A stretch of DNA of 64,000 nt from positions 124,001-188,000 of the forward strand of contig VNKQ01000002.1 of NCBI GenBank assembly GCA_016508695.1. The letters are read 5' to 3'. The notes beneath the pieces are model-generated. The model was not told where the DNA came from. It did not search any database and saw only the letters and a program-made list of their open reading frames with translations. Shown here one piece after another: positions 21,688 to 32,835 of the stretch (the stretch's first letter is position 1; each line of letters starts with the position of its first letter). The position numbers and the translations under genes are program-made. The stretch is from Hyphodiscus hymeniophilus (Eukaryota > Ascomycota > Leotiomycetes > Helotiales > Hyphodiscaceae).

Positions 21688-23507
21688 TTAATCGATAGGT
21701 TGGAAAGTTCTAGGCAAATACAAGTCATATCCATCATTGTCATTTACCTCTCCCTCTTCCTTTTCCTCGTACTCATCCTCCTCCGCCTCCCATATCTCTG
21801 AACCATCCTCATCAAAATGCTCCCGATAATACAACCTCTCCTCCTCATATCCCTCCCAGTACTTGATCCAATCCCTGGCTCTCAATGCAGCACCCCTCGC
21901 AGCGCTCTGAATGGTCGGTATGCACTGTTTGCTATCATCTGGGTGTGAGACATTCTGGCCAAGTGCCAATTGAGCCGCTTGATACAATAGTGATGCCTCT
22001 GTTCCACTATCTAGGACGATAACATCACCGATGCCTTCAATCCACGACCCAATCTCTGGCGGCGCTGTAAGGTTGGCGAGGATGTCGGCTACGTTCATGT
22101 ATTCATCAAGCGAGAAGTTCTGGCCTGATCGCACGTTGTATCAGGTTCATAGTTCAACGATAGCGGAATACTTACTTTTTGCGTATGCGTACAGTTCCGA
22201 ATGCCTCACAATTGTATCCCGGATCGCATTGCTGATTTCCTCCACGTAATCCTGCTCCACATTTTCGACATCTTCCCCAGTTAGATTCAACACCCTCAAG
22301 AATCCCGTCGAGTCCATTAGGTCAATACCAATCGTGCGGTTCTCAAACTCCAGCTCGTCCGGCCAGCCGCTACTATACTTGATTTGAAGCCTCGCATTCA
22401 TCACTTTGTTCATGATGATAAAACTTGGCACTGTACTCGGCCATCCCCTCTCTTCCTCTGTGACGTTCAGATTGTAACCCCAAATGATTCGGTCTGCCAG
22501 ATCTCGCAAAATCGACACTGTGCCAAATTGGTCAAGACCCATGGAACCTCTCTCATGGTATTGGCTGTCGTGCTCGTCCCATGTACAGCGATGGATGCCT
22601 AGCTGATAATAACCATGATCCAGAACCAAGACAGGTCCACGATCAATTGAGAGGACTTTGGTAGCGAGGTCGACCCTGCTGTGAGGCTGTTCCAGTACTT
22701 CAATACCAGCTAGAAGACAGGCTTCGTCAAAGATGTCGTCATATTCATTATTAGCCCATGAAGGTCGAGAGACAATGGCCGAGGTGATGTGTATGCCGTG
22801 GTCCTTAACGCTGAGTTCTTTGATCCGCTCCAAATATTCAACAATATACAGAATCAATTTGCTCCTGGTCATCCCGGTCGGCTGAGAATTGCGGAACCAT
22901 TTCGGAAGAATGTTTCTCAACTGATTCATGCGTGCTTGCGTAAGAAGGTGCTGATATCTAGACTTTGGACGTTGAGGGCTGTACTCCCAGTCGCCATATT
23001 CGGTATAGCAAGGCTCAAAATGCAGAAACTTAGCGGCTTTCCTCACAACTCCCCATGAATCATAACAAGCCCAAGACTTAAATCTTTGCTCCAATGGTTT
23101 AGCGGCCTTCGAAAAAAGCTCCAACCACGATTCGGAAGGATCACGAGATTCGTCGTCGTCGTAGTCAATGATCTGGAGCTCGTCGTTACCCCAGTCTTTC
23201 TGTGCCGCGTATATGGAGTACATGTAAGTGCCATATTCATTACCTGGCAAGTTGCCAAGAGCAGCCAGAGTTGTGAACTCTCCTGTGTCATTTGCATAAA
23301 TGGCGATCCTGGAAAGTGTTAGAGGTATTGCGGAAGTTGAAGATGAACTGACACATGACTGGCTCCGAAATCGATTCCGATAGGCTGAGGCTTTCCACTC
23401 CAGTATCTGTCTCCTCGCTCGAATCCGCATGAGGCAAGTGTGAAAAGAAGAGAAGTACAGATAATTCTGCTCAGGCGCGAGGATGTCATTCCATGATCAG
23501 TTCTCAT
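21688..23507 (-). CDS. divergent Hsp70-like (actin-fold ATPase) protein with N-terminal signal
   Basis: Three exons, 23507-23353, 23308-22176 and 22124-21688, with introns of 44 and 51 nt; 574 residues. The start reads MRTDHG and then a hydrophobic stretch IICTSLLFTLASC, like a signal peptide or anchor. The phosphate-1 loop GIDFGASHVIAIYAND (about residues 44-59) is formed across the first splice. A second nucleotide-fold segment LVLDHGYYQLGI and a late VIVLDSGTEASLL correspond to phosphate-2 and adenosine regions. There is no canonical substrate-binding domain; the C-terminus is very acidic (Glu/Asp/Tyr-rich). Fungi have many poorly studied Hsp70-like ATPases of this kind; function is unknown. 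A start at the second Met (23489) is possible and would improve the signal. Confidence 0.82.
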
Positions 23508-23662
23508 GGTCGCCGTCGACGTGGTGATGTGAATGTGGAGAAAGAAGCTAGAAATACTGATCAGGTAGGGGGCCTCTGTAGCGCAACCGGCGAGATTCCA
23601 GGGTTTGGTGGCCATTGCACGGGCCTTCAGATGCCTGAAAATCTCGATTTGCCTAATTAACA

Positions 23663-23839
23663 CTACAGGAACTCAACCTCTTTGCCAACATATTCCACCT
23701 TCAAACAATGTCTAGACAAGTACAATAGCTGCTCATCAGTCAGACTCTCTCTGTAGCCTCCAAAATAAGTATACATTGATCTGCGCAACGAGTCTAAAGT
23801 CTCGGAGGCATTTACATCATGAGCAAGCCGCCCTGTCAT
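23663..23839 (-). CDS. possible small protein, 58 residues
   Basis: A minus-strand frame from ATG at 23839 reads MTGRLAHDVNASETLDSLRR and ends GKEVEFL with a TAG at 23663. It looks coding in composition (mixed charged and aromatic residues, no repeats) but matches nothing I know. The frame continues open upstream to 23938, where CAG at an intron-like boundary precedes the ATG, so it may be the last exon of a longer gene that I could not trace. Treat as tentative. Confidence 0.25.
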   Translation of the reverse strand: MTGRLAHDVNASETLDSLRRSMYTYFGGYRESLTDEQLLYLSRHCLKVEYVGKEVEFL

Positions 23840-23870
23840 CTGAGCATTCTTACTGACTCGCAGAAACAAG

Positions 23871-24230
23871 ATGAACGCCCATAGCTGGCCGCAATTGGCG
23901 ACTATTTGGGACGAACAACTTTGGCAGTCTCGTCGCATTAGAACTCAAGTTCAATCGAGTGAACAGGCCAAACTGTATGCTGCAAAGAAGGCTCTCGGTC
24001 GATGCTCAGATCTTGAGTTCGGAAAGCTGATTCTCGTACAGAAAGCATTGGCAGGTGAGAATACGAAGGCTGTTGTTGCTCATGAAGGACATCCCGTCAA
24101 AAGCGACCTGTCCAGAACACGAGTCGGTTTCGATCCACTAACAAGCTTGCTGGGGTTTGAGGAGACTGCCGGAGGCATTGAATCCATATTACATGGAAAA
24201 GAAGATACAAACAAACCCGGATTTGTTTGA
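23871..24230 (+). CDS. possible hypothetical protein, 119 residues
   Basis: A plus-strand frame starts ATG at 23871 (MNAHSWPQLATIWDEQLWQS) and ends with TGA at 24230. Its middle is Lys/Ala/Leu-rich and helical-looking (AKLYAAKKALGRCSDLEFGK). It has no recognised domain. It is divergent from the small minus-strand frame 31 bp away, which is too close for two ordinary promoters, so one of the two is probably not a gene. Confidence 0.3.
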   Translation: MNAHSWPQLATIWDEQLWQSRRIRTQVQSSEQAKLYAAKKALGRCSDLEFGKLILVQKALAGENTKAVVAHEGHPVKSDLSRTRVGFDPLTSLLGFEETAGGIESILHGKEDTNKPGFV

Positions 24231-24797
24231 GGAAAAACCGCTGAAATCCCAACTCCTCACGGTCAAGCTCTATCGGAATGGTCACATTTGCTGCTTCGTA
24301 CGATCCACGCCAGCTATACTGCAGGTGCATTCGACACTATTTCACTTTCGTACTGATCAGTTTAGGCGAATGGATGATGATTCTCTCCCCGCATCAACAT
24401 ATCATCGTTTCGATTACTGAACCCGAAGATTTCAAAGCAGGTTTACAAATCATGCTGTGATTCCTCTTCAATGCTTTTGGGGATGAGCATTTACGTTGTT
24501 TATCGTGTCTCTGACAGACAGGATAATGTCCTGATTCGCTGCGCTTTTGGCTCATATTCCCTGTTTTCTGTGCTGTACTTTGTATTTGGTATGTCCCTCT
24601 CTGTCTCTTGAATGGCCAATGAACATGGCCAACGAGTAGATATTGGAATCTCGAATTGGTCTCGGATTAGAAATCATTTCCGATTGAGCTCTGGAAGGTT
24701 TCACTTATTTTGCAATATCCGCCACTTCGACTATATAATCCCAGGCTCCACTTTCCAATTTCCCAACTTCAATCCCACTTCTATCGACTCGTCCAAT
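24231..24797. promoter_or_regulatory. upstream region of the NmrA-like gene
   Basis: About 570 bp of ordinary DNA. CTATATAATC at 24731-24740 looks like a TATA element about 60 bp before the start codon at 24798, and the leader between them is pyrimidine-rich. No gene was supported in the rest. Confidence 0.45.
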
Positions 24798-25919
24798 ATG
24801 ACCCAATCAAACAAGATCGTCCTAGTAGTAGGAGGGACTGGAGCCCAAGGAGTGCCCGTCATAGAAGGCAGGTACTCACTCAATGATTTCCGTCCATGCT
24901 AACCTAGTCACAGCACTCACCCAGGACGGCCGGTACGAAATCCGCTGCATGACAAGGAGCCTCGAGACTGCTGAGGCCAGGTCTCTCTCATCCTTATCCC
25001 ATGTCACACTTTTCCAAGGCGATTGTTACAATGAATCTGATCTTCAGAAAGCTTTCGAAGGCGTCCAGCTTGCTTTCGTCAATACCAACGGCTTTGCCAT
25101 TGGAGAGAAGGCTGAGATATACTGGGGAATTCGCATGTATGAGCTCGCCCGTCAACATCATCTCGAACATTTTGTCTGGGGTGGCGTGGATTACGGTTCA
25201 AAGCTGGGCGGATTCGCTAAGAAGTATCGTTGTGGCCACCTCGATGGGAAGAACAAAGTGACTGGTGTGTAGATGAATCATTCCAATATACCCTCTAACA
25301 TCTATCAGAGTATCTCAAGTCTCAGCCAACATCTCCCATGGCTTGGTCTGTCCTCTCAAGCTGCCCATACATCGAGATGACTCAAGGAGGAGGCAGCTGG
25401 GGCCCGAGAAAGGACGAATCCGATACGTGGGTTTTCTCAGTCCCACTAGGAAATGGAGCAGCTCCTATGATCCACCTAGAAGACCTCGGGAAGTACGCTC
25501 GTTGGATCTTCGATAATCGCTCCGAATCCAACGGCATGAACCTCGAAGTCGCAACCTGTCACGTGAGCTTGAAGGATCTTGTCGAGGCTTTCCAGAATGT
25601 GACTGGGAAACCTGCCAAATCTTTGGACCTCACACCTGAGGAATACTTTTCTCGCAAAGATTTGAACAATGTAAACCCAGACATGAAGCTTGCCCATGGA
25701 ACAGATGGTTCTGACAGTACCGTGATGACGGCTCGCGAGAACTTCACTGGCTTCCATCATGTCTGGCGTGACAATCTCGCATCAAGAGACTACAAGTTAT
25801 TGGACAAAATATTGCCTGATCGAGTGAAGACGTTGGAGGAGTGGATGAGAAAGTCCAACTACACAGCTGGAGAGTTCAAACCAGTGCTGGTTGACGGGAA
25901 GAGGGGATACTTTAGATAA
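24798..25919 (+). CDS. NmrA-like NAD(P)-binding protein
   Basis: Three exons, 24798-24867, 24914-25264 and 25309-25919; 343 residues. The N-terminal Rossmann motif VVGGTGAQGVPVIEAL is completed only if intron 1 (24868-24913) uses a GC donor (AAG|GCAGGT) with a normal AG acceptor. No GT donor in the area gives a matching phase. Intron 2 is 44 nt, GT-AG. Further landmarks are YEIRCMTRS, FVNTNGF, HFVWGGVDYGSK, YLKSQPTSPMAWSVL and PMIHLEDLGKYARW, all typical of NmrA/HSCARG-like proteins, which sense NAD(P) state or act as reductases. The catalytic Tyr-x3-Lys of short-chain dehydrogenases is not evident, consistent with a sensor role. A Zn2Cys6 gene lies 595 bp downstream on the other strand. Confidence 0.9.
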
Positions 25920-26514
25920 GACTTCAAGCAGAGATTATCATCCGGACAGATAACAATGCATATTGCTCTTATCAATGTTATTGGATACTTTGATTTTCTC
26001 AAAAAACCAATTGTTGTAGACGCCTTGAAACCACTGTATAACACTTAGAAGGTATAACTTTGGTCTGGCCATTTCGTCTCATGACCCTAAGGAACGATAT
26101 TTGAACTCAGTCAAGTCAGTTTTTCATGCACCGCCCCGACATAAAAGGATCCTCGAAGGGAGAAAAATTGGAGGCCAGAGAAACTGGGCGGCCAAAGTCA
26201 AGGGTTATCATCAAGGTGAAATATAGGACAAATAAATATCCTGTACCTGGTATTCTAACCCAGGAAGGCTTTTCCCCACATCGAGACGATGGCAAATAAG
26301 ATAAGAGGGACGCCTTGATAATGATGTTGACTTCAGTTTCCTACATCGTACATAATACTGATGAATGACGTGGTTAGATGTCCGTAGTGAAGAATCGACG
26401 ATAACGCCGACGTACAGATGACCATCGTCAGCAACCCGAACAAGACCCAGCTTATAACTCAGCCTTATAATACAAGAGATCTCAACTCTCCACACCGAGC
26501 AAAGTAGGCGTACC
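25920..26514. other. intergenic stretch between convergent NmrA-like and Zn2Cys6 genes
   Basis: About 600 bp between two converging stop codons, so only 3' ends are expected. A minus-strand frame at 26211-26633 overlaps the last exon of the regulator in another phase and has no motif of its own. Confidence 0.45.
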
Positions 26515-28212
26515 TCAATGAGTTTCCGCCAGCTGCTGGAGTTTTGCAACCCTACTGCTCGTGTGAAACCCAAGCCGCGTCTCGATACCCTCCAACAACG
26601 CCCAGATTTTGGATTTCCTCGCCATGCCATCAATGTGTTTTGCCGCTGCGTCGTCAGTATACTTATAATTTTTTGGCATCGATGGGGTTTTTGCCTTACC
26701 GTAATAGAGAGGCTGTACGGCCTGGATAAGGACTCCGTCTACCATTTTTGACAGGCAGATATTGCCTATGGATTGTGCGTGATGCTGAATATCCAGCTGA
26801 GACTTGAATATTAGTGATGATAGGCTAGATATGTAAGCTGCCTAGACTCACCTGAATATTCTCATCAATGGTTATCGCAGAATTAATACCTTCTGCAAGT
26901 AGGAGAAGCTTTGCTAGATGATATAGGATTATCGCTGCACCTGTTTGATAGCTATAAGCCTTCTTGCTTATGTGTGTTTTGAATTGGTGAACTCTAACCT
27001 GCGGCCGGGATAGAGAACCAGAGAGCACAGAATCCTTCTCGCGATGGATTTCCGTACGGAATCCCTTTATAAGATATCGGCAAGCAATCAAACCAAATAT
27101 CGATCTCTGTCAACAACTCACGGCGTGGGGTCGAGACGTCTTCCTCCGGGGATGGTTGCGTACTGGGGAACGTAAAAGCCACAACCTTGGCCAGAATCCA
27201 CAGGATATGGTTCCCCAACATGTCTTCATCCATGTTAAGCTTTGCTGTGTAGACACTCCAGTCCAGTGCTGAGAGCATGGTGGGACATTCATGGACGAGG
27301 GCCATTCCGACATCCAACCGCGCATATATCCAAAACGATGCGGTTTGCATATTCGTCAGTTCTGTCGCCAATGAGTCGTGCGCTTTGATGAGTGTAAGTG
27401 CGCCCGAGACATGTCGCCTGTGATCCAAACCAGGTGATGCTAGTAATTCATAGCTACTCAACAAGATTGTGGCGGTCAGAGAAGTCTCGCGACAGGAGGT
27501 CTGATCTGCCAGCCCTACAATCAACAAACGGAGGCTCTGCCCGTAATATCTCGCTGCTACAGGTTTCCAGACATCTCCATAACCAACAATACTCAATTGC
27601 TTGGCGGTAAGGGCGCACAAGGCCTGCATGATGAGTTGCGAGGAGCAAGCACGGGTCGTCACATCTCTCTGGTACGTCATGCGGTGGTCAAAAAGATCCA
27701 TCCACACGGCGATGCCTCGCTGGTACTCATACATCAGCTCTGCCATTTCCGAATTCAGGTTGAGTAAGCCTTCATTGCTTGAGAGCGCACTGGGCGGCGA
27801 TAACAGGTCCGACAGGGTAGAGATAGGGTTATTGAAGACGTCCCAGGTTGAGGCGGGACGAGCCAACCTTTCTTCTTCTACTTCTTCCTCTTCCTCGACC
27901 ACAGCCGGCTCGGGGGGCACGGCGACCCAATTTGATGTCACAAAGAACTCGGCGGATTCGCAGGAGAGTTCTAGGCGCTTGCATCGCCCACACGTCGGCC
28001 GTATTTCATCGCACTTGGTATGCCGGGATCGACAATTAATACTGAAGTGATCAGTATACAACCATCCGTTTGTAGGGCTTACGGTTGCGGGGGAAATTTC
28101 TTACCATCCTGTAAATTTCGTAAAAAGTCCTCCAGAAAAGCCGCACTTACTTACCTGTTCGTCGCCTCTTTCCTCCCTTTCTTTTCCGGGCACCTCTCCC
28201 ATGCGCGGCCAT
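26515..28212 (-). CDS. Zn2Cys6 transcription factor with a 4-nt micro-exon
   Basis: Five exons: 28212-28155, 28108-28105 (GATG), 28041-26999, 26940-26852 and 26796-26515; introns of 46, 63, 58 and 55 nt; 491 residues. The basic N-terminus MAAHGRGARKRKGGKRRRT runs into the zinc cluster, with Cys at 21, 24, 31, 38, 41 and 48 (C-x2-C-x6-C-x6-C-x2-C-x6-C, GCINCRSRHTKCDE). The first cysteine and its preceding Gly exist only if the 4-base exon is spliced in. An acidic run EEEEEVEEE follows, then a helical regulatory domain typical of fungal Zn2Cys6 proteins, ending in the ARKSKIWALLEGIETRLGFH tail. The target is unknown. It is convergent with the NmrA-like gene. Confidence 0.85.
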
Positions 28213-28439
28213 GAGTTCAGCCACTGTTAGATCTCACTTAATAATACGAAGCGATACTTTTGTTATATTGGATGTGATCTCTTAGATACCGTCTGGTCAG
28301 TTATAAAGTTGCGGTGTATGCGCGACCTGACTACTTTCTTAGCGCCCGTAGTTCGTATTTTGCTTATTAATCAAGGTAGTACGGCCTAGGTAGTTTCACA
28401 ACCGGTCACTCTACTTTACTAGTTCGCTCATCTTACTTT
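28213..28439. promoter_or_regulatory. upstream region of the Zn2Cys6 gene, border of the AT-rich island
   Basis: Normal-composition DNA between the regulator's start codon and the sharp fall in GC at about 28,440. It must contain the regulator's promoter, so the gene is transcribed away from a RIP-mutated and probably heterochromatic block only about 230 bp away. Confidence 0.4.
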
Positions 28440-30475
28440 TGTGGGGATTTGTTACTATAGTATTGGCTCTATACGTAATAATATTATAGTAATACTATAT
28501 TAATAGCTTTGTATTATCGCAATAGGACTATAAGTAGTAGTACTATAATAATACTATACCGATAGCTTTGTGATAGTTTGTAGTCGTCTTATCGTAATAG
28601 AGAATATTAGCTTTTATAGCTATTACGTTTATAACTCGTAGCTTATATATTATATTAGTACTTTGTTAGTACTATATTAGTATTAAGGTAGTATATTATA
28701 ATAGATTATACTTGAATTCTTTATTAACTAGTTACTTAAAGCTCTAGTACTTCCCGAGTATATAGTTAATACTTGGCTAGAACTTGGATTTTAAATCTCT
28801 AAATTAGAAGTTCTAAGATTACTAATAGTATTATGCGTATACCTTACTCTATTAAGTTTGTCTTTGTTAATTCCTTATATTACTCTTTGTATTTCTTATT
28901 ATTTCTATTACTTTGAAATTATATTTATTATAATTAAAGTCTCAAGTGAATTCTTATCTCTACTTTAACTAAAAGAAATTAGAAACCGTAAGTATCGAGT
29001 TATTTTGTAGTATTAAGATAGTATTATAAAGGTACTTTTTCTTTACTTTCTTATAAAATTAAATTAACTTAAAGTACTTTAGAACTTATTTTGATATTAT
29101 AACTTAAACTTAATAAGATACGTTTAGTAATACGCTAGTATTACTAAGTTATTCCTAAAACTTTAATAATACTTTAGTTATACCTTCTTTTGCTCTTCTA
29201 GATTCGATTGTCCCTTAGGATTCTAATAATACCTTAGTTGTACTTTCTTTTGCTCCTTTAGATTTAATTATCCTTTAGGATACTATTAATACCTTAATTA
29301 TACCTTCCCGATTCGATTCCCTTTTATTAGGTCCTACTACCCCCTCTAAGTATTCTATAAGTATTATAATAGTACTTTTAATAGTAACTTCTCGCGCCTA
29401 GATTAATTTGACGACTTTAGATTACTCTAAGAATACAATAGTAATACTTACGTCTCTCTCAACTCTTAAAGCTATAAGACCTTTACTATTTACAACTCGA
29501 ATTTAAGCGGGAAGTATTAGAAGACTATTATTTAACCCCTTTACGCAAAATCCGCGATTAGCAAGTACTTTTATTATACCTAGAAGTAATTCTTTGCGTA
29601 TACGCCCTTTAATATATAAAGCCTTCTTTAACCTAGAAAACCCTACTAAATTAGTATAATTCGAGGTTAAGTTAGATTAAAGAAAGGCTAAATTATATTT
29701 TGGACGCCTTAAAGACTTTCCTAGTTTTTTACAAAACGTACTTCTTTAAGAATACAAAAAAGCTCGAGAAAAAGGCGAGATTATAAGTTAATATAAGAGT
29801 AATACTATTATAATACTAATAAAGTAATAGGCTAATCTATATAAGTTAAGTAATACTACTAGATACTTTAATAAATAAAACTTCTTATATAATCTTATAG
29901 TAAAGGACCCTAATAAATCAATTATAGTATATAAGCGAATCGATTACTTATTCTTACTAGAATATCTAGAAACTTATAGAAATAGTGTTTTATATATCGT
30001 TTAAATACTACCTAGGAAAACTTACTAAGATATACTTAATGAGTGGGATTAGGTAAAGTACTAATATAGTACCGCAAGAGTACCTATTAATATGTTTTAT
30101 ATAGATTTAATACTTATATACTCGAATAATAAACCGAGAGGTTAAGAGCGAGTTTCTAGGTACTAAAGTATACTTTTGTCGAATAAAATATACTAGTATC
30201 TATAAATGCCCTTTACTTAATCGATCTCTTAACTTAACTTATTATACTTTTATATTACTAAATTAGCCTTAGCGAATTCAAGCCGTTAAGTAATTAATAA
30301 TTCGATTACGAGATTAATAACCCGATAAAGAGTTTACTAAAGGCTACTTTTGGGAGTATATTAATTAAAAGAAAGGTACTCTTCAACAATATACTAGAGC
30401 TAGTTATATTGGCTAGACAAAAGTTAATCGAAAGTTTAATATAGTATATACCTTTTTAGTATTATAGAGGCGTCG
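28440..30475. other. RIP-mutated AT-rich block, origin unidentified
   Basis: CA and TG are strongly depleted and TA is dominant, as in the retroelements, but no LTR or element protein was recognised. From about 29,740 to 30,420 one plus-strand frame can be read through with stops taken as Gln or Trp, giving pieces such as KAREKGEIIS, LEYLETYRNSVLYIV and RVPINMFYIDLILIYS. I do not recognise them. The block is followed by about 900 bp without RIP, so it was probably a separate RIP target, either an old transposon or a duplicated gene. Confidence 0.6.
29161..29316 (+). repeat. 60-bp tandem repeat, about 2.5 copies
   Basis: Units start at 29161, 29221 and 29281 with an exact 60-base period, sharing AATAATACYTTAGTTRTAC, TTTTGCTC and TTTAGGAT or CTTAGGAT. 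Differences between units are mostly C/T and G/A, as expected from RIP after duplication. Confidence 0.85.
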
Positions 30476-31487
30476 TTATATTTGAGACTGGGCAGTTGGA
30501 ATGTTCAAAGGCTACTCCTGGGGTAGGATTATAGTTAGATGCAAAGATTATTTTTGAGTCCTATTGCGTATTGTACGTGATCACGATCATAGGTATAGCA
30601 GGTAATATGAATGATGAATGTATCGATTAACTTGCCCCTTCATTAAATAGGCGCCCTTGATATATATACATAGGAAGATCTTTTAAATACACGGAGCGCT
30701 AGAAACCTGATACGCAAGCTCTAGTAATAGGAGTGCTAGGAGCCAGGATGGGTGTTAGCACATAACAAATCTTTTATTAAAATAGTTGAACATAGAGTAA
30801 AGTTTAACATTTTTAATTATTACGTTAGATCTAAAAAGTAAAGGTTACATAACATAGCCCATTCTCTCAAACCAGAACCAGTTAAATCTCACCGCCATAT
30901 TTGCCTTGTTGGAATACATGGAGCAGCCTGTGATCTCAGCAACAATGTATCAGAATGCGTCAAATTCTGCGGGATGTAGATGTGAGGTTCCTGACACATA
31001 ACTGTGCAGATTGTAAGGAGATCGAAAATATTTCCCCTGTCCAGATAAGTCGTGTCTTGGGTGTTGGTCCACCTGGTATTCCGCCAGTGCCGGGTGAAAT
31101 CCGATACAGCGGAAGGCTCGGTACAACGCAGCATAGCTTTACAGGACTAGAGACTACAAATCTGTCATTTTGGCGCGCTGCTACCCGCCTTATGAAAGTC
31201 TTCCCCCAACCCATACGTGCTGAAATCTATCGTTCTGGTTCTATCATGTGTATAAAACATCACGCCACTAGAACATAGGGAATGACGTATTGGCATCAAG
31301 TACTTTCGTACACTCGTCTTGCACGAAGGCACTGGGTAAGGCGAGCCCCCCTGGAATATAAAGGTCTTCTGTAAGTCTATTTAAACTCCGTTTCCCTCTT
31401 AATTATTAATTATCGCTTGGTCTTTTCTTATTTAATTTGTTCACTTATTCTAGTATTTCCCACGTTGAGATTCGCCCTAGAAAAATA
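30476..31487. other. non-RIP intergenic island upstream of the enolase pseudogene
   Basis: GC content returns to normal here between two RIP-mutated stretches. It probably held the enolase promoter. A plus-strand frame at 30955-31278 (107 residues, MRQILRDVDVRFLTHNC) and overlapping minus-strand frames have no recognised motif. I could not support a gene. Confidence 0.4.
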
Positions 31488-32835
31488 ATTATTAATATTA
31501 AAGCTGCCTAACGCTTTGACTCAAGGGGCAAGCCCACGATCCAGGTTTCTCTAAATACAGATAAAGGTATATTGTAATATTCTACTATTATTAGTATGTA
31601 TTATGAAATTATTCTCGAATAGGGATTTTTCGTGCTCTTATACCCTTTGGAGCTTTAAAGGGAGCTTATAAAGCTCTCGAGTTGCGTAATAGTAATAAGT
31701 CCGTCTACTAAGGTAATAGAGTTCTAAAGGCGGTATAGATTATTAATAAGATTCTTAGGCCTATTATTATATCCCGTAAGTTCGATATTAGGAAAGATCT
31801 CGCGAATATTAATACTTTAATACACTAAATAGACGGGATTAGTAACAAGAGCAAGCTTAGAACTAACGCTATTCTAGGTATTAATATAGCTTACGCAAGA
31901 GCTAGTACTACTAAATAAGTGACTTATAATATTATTATTTACTCTTTAATTATTTATTAATAGTTTTATAGGACGTCCCTTTATATAAGTTCCTCTATTA
32001 GTAATTTGGCTTATATAAACTATATATTATGCCCGTTCCTTTCTTTAACGTTCTAAACAATAGAGTATACTCTAGTAATCTAATAGCGTTTTAAGAGTTT
32101 ATAATTATACTAGTCAGAGCTACCTTGCTTACTTATGCCGTGTAAATAGGCTTAGAAGTTTATTAGACGCTGAAAATAGTTATTAAGACTAGGTTTAGTA
32201 GAACTAGTAAGCTTAGTAATCTAATGATCTGCTTTTTGTCTAACGCCTAATAGCTATTAGTATTAGAGACGAAGGTAGTTTTGCTTTACTTATCTTAAAG
32301 CCGCACGAGGCCCTTAACCTCTTAGTTACGTTTATTAATAAGTGCGGTTATATAAGATAAGTTAAGATTAGAATAGATCTAGTATCTAGCGAATTCTTTA
32401 AATCGGATGTTTATAATCTTAGATTTAAGGAAGAGAATACTATAGTATCGGAAACAAGGCTTAACACGCTTAAACTTAGCGATTTATATTGCGACCTACT
32501 AGAGAAATATCCTATAATACTATCGGAAGACCCTTTTATAGAGGACGACTAAGTAATATAGACTATATTTAATAAGACTTATTAGATTGAGCTTATTAGT
32601 AATAACCTTCTTATAACAAATACTAAGAGAATTAAAATTACTAAAGAAAAAAAGGCTTATAACTTATTACTATTAAAGATTAACCAAATTAGGACTATTA
32701 CTAAGGCAATAGAAGCGTATATACTTATTTTAAGTAATATAATAATAATACTTCTAATCTCGAAGTCTAGTAATATAAAACTCGTATTAAGCTTTGGCTG
32801 AAGTATTTTTGTTTCTTATCGCTTAAGCGAGACTA
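31488..32835 (+). pseudogene. ENO: enolase pseudogene, 5' part (RIP-mutated, split by element B)
   Basis: Reading stops as former Gln or Trp, successive enolase blocks appear in order. These are IKAA-stop-RFDSRGKP (31,500); a 56-nt intron at 31567-31622; FRALIPFGALKGAYKALELR and NKSVY-stop-G; SKLRTNAILGI, corresponding to the SKLGANAILG motif; MPVPFFNVLNNRVYSSN (about 32,030), where the conserved NGGxH has become NNRVY; RDEGSFAL for the GDEGGFAP motif (about 32,275); the metal-site region IRIDLVSSEFFK; LEKYPIILSEDPF; LLLKINQIRTIT; and SYRLSET for SHRSGET. Enolase converts 2-phosphoglycerate to phosphoenolpyruvate. Catalytic residues are lost. It breaks off at the GACTA target site of the gypsy element and resumes at 46,007. 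As a growing fungus needs enolase, this must be a dispensable paralog. Confidence 0.9.
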
